Shown: positions 60,062 to 64,000 of the stretch, one piece after another
Position numbering within the stretch: the stretch's first letter is position 1
Layout: each line of letters opens with the position of its first letter
Assembly: GCA_966211305.1 (NCBI GenBank)
Contig: CBIHPC010000007.1
Location: 1-64,000, forward strand
Source of the DNA: Niastella sp966211305
Lineage (GTDB): Bacteria; Bacteroidota; Bacteroidia; Chitinophagales; Chitinophagaceae
Direction: 5' to 3'
DNA length: 64,000 nt
Program-made: the position numbers and the translations under genes
Notes under the pieces: model-generated
Database searches by the model: none
Seen by the model: the letters and a program-made list of their open reading frames with translations, nothing else
What the model was told of the DNA's origin: nothing

Positions 60062-63000
60062 ATGAAAGCAACCCGTAAACATTATGTGATAACCGTAGGG
60101 GCTTCTGCAGGCGGCCTGGAAGCTATCCAGGAATTCTTTGACCATATGCCGGAGACAGGCAATATGTCGTTTGTAGTGATCCAGCATCTTTCGCCCGATT
60201 ATAAAAGCCTGCTGGTTGATCTTGTGGGCAGAAGAACCCATATGAAAGTGCTGGAAGCGGCCCATAATATGCCGGTGACGGAAAACTGCGTATATGTGAT
60301 CCCCAACAACAAGCAGATCCGTATGGTGAAGGGGAAACTGGTGTTAAGCGATAAAGTGATCGAAAAAGCGCCGAACAACGCCATAGACGTATTCCTGCAT
60401 TCGCTGGCTGTTGAGAAAAAAGAGAAAGCGATCGCCGTCATACTTTCCGGAACCGGTACAGACGGCACCCGGGGCATTGCCGCCATAAAAGAGAACGGCG
60501 GTTGTGTAATGGTGCAGGACCCTTCATCGGCCAAATTCGACGGCATGCCCAACAGCGCACTGGCTTCCGGTTATGCCGATGTGGTAGATACGCCTTCCGG
60601 CATCGCCGAAGCGATCGTAAAAGAAATATTCCAAACCGAACAACATATCAAAGCCAAAGAGCCTGACGAAAAGACCCTGCTGCAGATCTTCGAACTGATC
60701 AATAAGAACGCGGGGCACGATTTCCATTATTATAAAACACCTACCATTCTGCGGCGCATCAATAAAAGAATGATGCAGCACAGCATTGAAGAACCGGAAG
60801 ATTTTTTGAAACTGCTGCAAAACAGTCCCGAAGAATGCAGGGAACTGGCGCATGATTTCCTCATCAGCGTTACCAGGTTCTTCCGTGATACGGATGCTTA
60901 TAAAGTACTTTCTGAAAATGTGCTGCCCGAACTGATCGCCTCCAAAGAAAGCGGTGAGCAGTTGAAAGTTTGGGTATCTGCCTGCAGCACCGGTGAAGAA
61001 GCCTACTCTATTGCCATTGCCATCGATCAGGTGCTTGAGCAAACCGGCAAGGAGATCGATGTAAAGATCTTTGCTTCCGACATCGATGCGGCCAATCTCG
61101 ATATTGCTTCAAACGGCCTCTATCCTTTTACTATCGAAAACGATGTACCCAAAGACCTGCTTGAAAAATATTTTGTAAAGAAATCGAAAGGCTGGCTTAT
61201 TATACAGCGGCTGCGCAAACAGATCGTTTTTGCGCGCCACGATATCACAAAGGACCCGCCCTTTATCAAGAACGACCTGGTTACCTGCCGCAACATGCTT
61301 ATTTATATGAACAGCGTGCTGCAGGACAGGATCTACGCCATGCTGCAATTTTCACTGAACAAAGACGGGTTTCTCTTCCTTGGCCCCAGTGAAAACCCGC
61401 CATTCAGCAAAAGCAGCGCCATGCAGCAGGTAAGCATGAAGTGGAAGATCTTCAAAAAACTGGCCGATGTAAAACAGCGGGTAAACTTCAGCGATAATTT
61501 CAGCACACCCGTAAGAATGCCGCGGGATAGCAACACCCATGTAGATGTGGGTACCAAAGGCCAGAAAGACCTTTGGAAGGAAATGCGTACGGCCCTGCTC
61601 GAAGACCTCGGTTTTATTGCCTTTTATATCGACCGCAATTTCGAGATCCATGAAACCATGGGCAATTACGAAAACCTGCTTTCCCTGCCTAAAAAAATGC
61701 TCAACCTGAACCTGGTGCGTATGCTGCCACAGGACCTTTCCATTATCGTGAACCGGGAAATACGCAAGGCATGGAAGAATAATAAACCCGTACAGCTCAA
61801 CAATGTGGTGTTTGGAAAAGGCGACAATACCCGCGCAGTGAACGTTTTGGTGAAGCCTTCGGTAACCGCAACCGGGCACGACTACACGCTGGTAATGTTT
61901 AACAAGGCCGTGATACAAACTGAGCGCCCTCCCGAATCGGCTGAACAGGAAACCGACTATGATTATGTGCGCAACCTCGAAGCGGAACTGGCCGAAACCA
62001 AAAACAGCCTGCAACTGGCGGTAGAAGACCTCGAAACTGCCAACGAGGAACTGCAAAGCTCGAATGAAGAATTGCTTTCTTCCAATGAAGAATTGCAAAG
62101 CTCCAATGAAGAACTGCAATCGCTGAACGAAGAACTGTATACGCTCAATACGGAACACCAGCTTAAGATAAAGGAACTGGTAGAACTGAACGACGACCTG
62201 AACAATTATTTCCGCAGTACCAACATTGCACAGATCTTCCTCGATACGAACCTGAACATTCGCAAGTTCAATCCGGCGTCAACAGAGATCATCAACCTGA
62301 TCGACTCCGATCTGGGCCGGCCTTTCTCCGATATTTCGAATAATTTCAAATACAACCAGCTGCTTGATGACATCAGGAATGTAGAACGCAACCGAACCGT
62401 AGTTGAAAAAGAGGTGACCCTGCAACAGGGAAAGAATTTCCTGCTTCGTATTATGCCCTATATCACCCGCGAGAAAAAATACGCCGGCATCATCATCAAC
62501 TTTGTTGACATCACTACCATTACCAACCTGAACAACATCATTCGCAGCGTATTCAATGCCACTACCAGCGCCATTTTTGCATTGCATACCATTACAGACC
62601 ACCGCGGAAAGATCACTGATTTTGTAATCGATGCGGCAAACGAAAAAGCGCAGCAATGGTTTGGCATCGGCGACGGACCGCTCACCGGTAAAAGCCTGCG
62701 CAGTGCCGCGCCGGTGATCAGCACCCCGGAACTTTTTGCGGATTATTTATCGGTAGCGCTGGATGAAGCCCAACTGCACCGCGACCTTATGCTGGAAGGG
62801 ATGGATATGTGGTTTGAACTAACGGCAGCCAAAATGCCGGAAGGACTTGTAGTAACGTTTACCGACATTACCGATAAAAAGAAAGCGGTTCACAAGATCC
62901 GCAGGAACTACAGCGAACTGAACGAAGTGAAGGAAAATCTTCGCAAACTCAATAAAGAGCTGGAAGATAAAGTAAAAGATCGCACCCGCGAACTTTCGTT

Positions 63001-64000
63001 CAGTGAAGAACGCTTCAGACTGGTAGCCCGCGCCACCAACGATACGCTGTGGGATTGGGACCTTACCGCCGACAAGGTATGGTGGAGCGATGCCTTCCGA
63101 AAAACATTTGGTTATGAAGAAACCATAATGACGCGCAAAGACTGGCTGCAACATGTGCATCCCGATGATCGCCAGGCTGTAAAAAACAGCGTGCATACCG
63201 CCATTCATGATAACTGCAACCAGTGGAGCCACGAATACCGCTTTTTGAAAGCAGATGGCGATTATGCCAATGTGCTCGACAGGGGTTATATTCTGCACAA
63301 TGAGTTCGGCGTACCCTACCGCATGCTGGGCTCCATGCTCGACCTTACCGCCCTGCGCAAAGCCGAACAGGAAATAAAACGGATGAACGAAGAACTGGAA
63401 GAAAAAGTGAAACAGCGTACGGAACAGCTACAGACAATGAACCTCGAACTGGAATCGAGTAACCACGATCTGCAATTATTTGCTTCGGTGGCCAGCCACG
63501 ACCTGCAGGAACCGCTGCGCAAGATCCATATGCTCACCAAAATGGTGAAAGACCGGCATGAAAACGATCTGCCTGCCGACACCGTGGTGTACCTCGGCAA
63601 GATCATGCAATCTGCCATGCGTATGAAAGCCCTGGTGAACAATATCCTGCATTTTTCGAAGCTTTCCAGCGATTTCTCGGGTTTTGAAAAAACAGATGTA
63701 GCGCAGATCATCAGGGATGTACGCGAAGATTTTGAAATGGTGATCAGGGAAAAGAATGCAGAGATAACGGTATCGGAAATGCCCGCGCTGGAAGTGATAA
63801 AACCGCATATTCAGCAGGTGTTCCAGAACCTCATCGGCAATGCGCTCAAATTTACCCGGAAAGATGTAGCGCCGGTTATTTCCATCACCTCGTGGCGGGT
63901 AAATGAGAAATCCTTTACCGCTGCGCCCGATGAAAACGGCCGCTGGTGCCATATTGAAGTAAAGGACAACGGCATAGGCTTCGACGAACAGTTCAGGTTA
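60062..64000 (+). CDS. CheB-CheR-PAS-histidine kinase fusion protein (incomplete at right edge)
   Basis: The frame runs from ATG 60062 beyond the window (over 1,313 residues). CheB methylesterase (about 8-185) has S15 in VGASAGGLEA, H42 in IQHLSP and D134 in GTGTDGTRG, so its triad is complete. CheR methyltransferase (about 205-465) has VTRFFRD, VWVSACSTGEEAYSIAI, IFASDID and TCRNMLIYM. A coiled coil of SSNEEL repeats (about 640-710), PAS-type domains (about 720-1105, including DTLWDWDLTADKVWW) and a HisKA with H1146 in ASHDLQEPLRKI follow; HATPase_c is cut at DNGIGFDEQFR. It starts 16 bp after the phytochrome stop. Such hybrids couple several signalling chemistries; a light-driven output is inferred from position. 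Confidence 0.9.
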   Translation, partial: MKATRKHYVITVGASAGGLEAIQEFFDHMPETGNMSFVVIQHLSPDYKSLLVDLVGRRTHMKVLEAAHNMPVTENCVYVIPNNKQIRMVKGKLVLSDKVIEKAPNNAIDVFLHSLAVEKKEKAIAVILSGTGTDGTRGIAAIKENGGCVMVQDPSSAKFDGMPNSALASGYADVVDTPSGIAEAIVKEIFQTEQHIKAKEPDEKTLLQIFELINKNAGHDFHYYKTPTILRRINKRMMQHSIEEPEDFLKLLQNSPEECRELAHDFLISVTRFFRDTDAYKVLSENVLPELIASKESGEQLKVWVSACSTGEEAYSIAIAIDQVLEQTGKEIDVKIFASDIDAANLDIASNGLYPFTIENDVPKDLLEKYFVKKSKGWLIIQRLRKQIVFARHDITKDPPFIKNDLVTCRNMLIYMNSVLQDRIYAMLQFSLNKDGFLFLGPSENPPFSKSSAMQQVSMKWKIFKKLADVKQRVNFSDNFSTPVRMPRDSNTHVDVGTKGQKDLWKEMRTALLEDLGFIAFYIDRNFEIHETMGNYENLLSLPKKMLNLNLVRMLPQDLSIIVNREIRKAWKNNKPVQLNNVVFGKGDNTRAVNVLVKPSVTATGHDYTLVMFNKAVIQTERPPESAEQETDYDYVRNLEAELAETKNSLQLAVEDLETANEELQSSNEELLSSNEELQSSNEELQSLNEELYTLNTEHQLKIKELVELNDDLNNYFRSTNIAQIFLDTNLNIRKFNPASTEIINLIDSDLGRPFSDISNNFKYNQLLDDIRNVERNRTVVEKEVTLQQGKNFLLRIMPYITREKKYAGIIINFVDITTITNLNNIIRSVFNATTSAIFALHTITDHRGKITDFVIDAANEKAQQWFGIGDGPLTGKSLRSAAPVISTPELFADYLSVALDEAQLHRDLMLEGMDMWFELTAAKMPEGLVVTFTDITDKKKAVHKIRRNYSELNEVKENLRKLNKELEDKVKDRTRELSFSEERFRLVARATNDTLWDWDLTADKVWWSDAFRKTFGYEETIMTRKDWLQHVHPDDRQAVKNSVHTAIHDNCNQWSHEYRFLKADGDYANVLDRGYILHNEFGVPYRMLGSMLDLTALRKAEQEIKRMNEELEEKVKQRTEQLQTMNLELESSNHDLQLFASVASHDLQEPLRKIHMLTKMVKDRHENDLPADTVVYLGKIMQSAMRMKALVNNILHFSKLSSDFSGFEKTDVAQIIRDVREDFEMVIREKNAEITVSEMPALEVIKPHIQQVFQNLIGNALKFTRKDVAPVISITSWRVNEKSFTAAPDENGRWCHIEVKDNGIGFDEQFRL

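Noticed and set aside
58543..60062. Frameshift that would separate the phytochrome from a fused kinase
   Set aside because: The phytochrome ends naturally after PHY and the next gene starts with its own ATG at 60062 and a CheB domain, not a kinase, so a lost fusion is not supported.
61352..62158. Long minus-strand ORFs inside the CheB-CheR-kinase gene and elsewhere at 58-64 kb
   Set aside because: They are antisense shadows of a GC-richer coding frame; the plus frame carries intact CheB, CheR and kinase motifs.
1..64000. tRNA or rRNA genes
   Set aside because: I saw no cloverleaf with a GGTTCGAATCC-like T-arm and no rRNA signature on either strand; a dedicated scan with tRNAscan-SE and barrnap would settle this.

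Overview
The window reads as chromosomal DNA of a Bacteroidota member, most likely the family Chitinophagaceae (Niastella/Chitinophaga-like). The reasons are several type IX secretion (T9SS) C-terminal sorting domains, TonB-dependent receptors, a TonB receptor paired with a DUF4249 lipoprotein, LytS/LytTR two-component genes, an ECF sigma factor overlapping a barrel-type anti-sigma-like partner, promoters of the Bacteroidota TTTG/TAnnTTTG type, few Shine-Dalgarno sequences and frequent TTG/GTG starts. I see no rRNA, tRNA, CRISPR array, intact insertion sequence or prophage. The taxonomic call is an inference from gene content.

Layout. 0-5.5 kb: a giant mosaic T9SS surface protein between terminator-like hairpins. 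5.5-9.4 kb: a gene-decay zone with a helicase C-terminal remnant, a short-chain dehydrogenase with an internal deletion, a remnant of a Bacteroidota hypothetical gene and one intact NmrA-like gene. 9.4-12.7 kb: minus-strand genes for an SRPBCC protein, an NmrA-like reductase, an AraC regulator, a cupin and a 51-residue membrane protein. 12.9-15.8 kb: a POTRA/beta-barrel outer-membrane protein, a single-domain response regulator and an intergenic element that folds like a multibranch RNA. 15.8-24.5 kb: hydrolase/MerR pair, SBBP-repeat T9SS protein, DoxX-like protein and AraC regulator, outer-membrane barrel plus DM13 lipoprotein, sigma/anti-sigma pair. 24.5-32.2 kb: a DeoR regulator upstream of a HAD phosphatase and an HxD...H protein, SDR/AraC/methyltransferase, the pseudouridine synthase RluF, and a divergent SDR/HxlR pair with a dense operator array. 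32.2-38.8 kb: TonB receptor, DUF4249 lipoprotein, LytS kinase and LytTR regulator in one unit, then a DUF4230 protein and a membrane protein. 38.8-43 kb: two paralogous alpha/beta hydrolases, LysR and a YncE-like propeller. 43-54.8 kb: glycan and envelope functions (GH9 glycosidase, two Tat-exported Gfo/Idh/MocA proteins, TonB receptor, BNR-repeat T9SS protein, OprO/P-type porin). 55-64 kb: a FabH-like ketosynthase divergent from a class V aminotransferase, then the light-sensing genes.

The most interesting system is at the right end. A heme oxygenase that would make biliverdin overlaps a bacteriophytochrome consisting only of the PAS-GAF-PHY photosensory core. This is followed 16 bp later by a giant CheB-CheR-PAS-histidine kinase that runs off the window. 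The photoreceptor has its chromophore-binding residues but no output domain, so the neighbouring multidomain protein is the obvious candidate for receiving the light signal.

Several regulator genes sit beside short repeated motifs that could be their operators: GTAAC x7 at HxlR, helically phased GCAA repeats at DeoR and its neighbours, ATAACCGG x3 at an AraC gene, and a T-N11-A box at LysR. A CAGT..CCCGAC element recurs just upstream of hairpins at five places.
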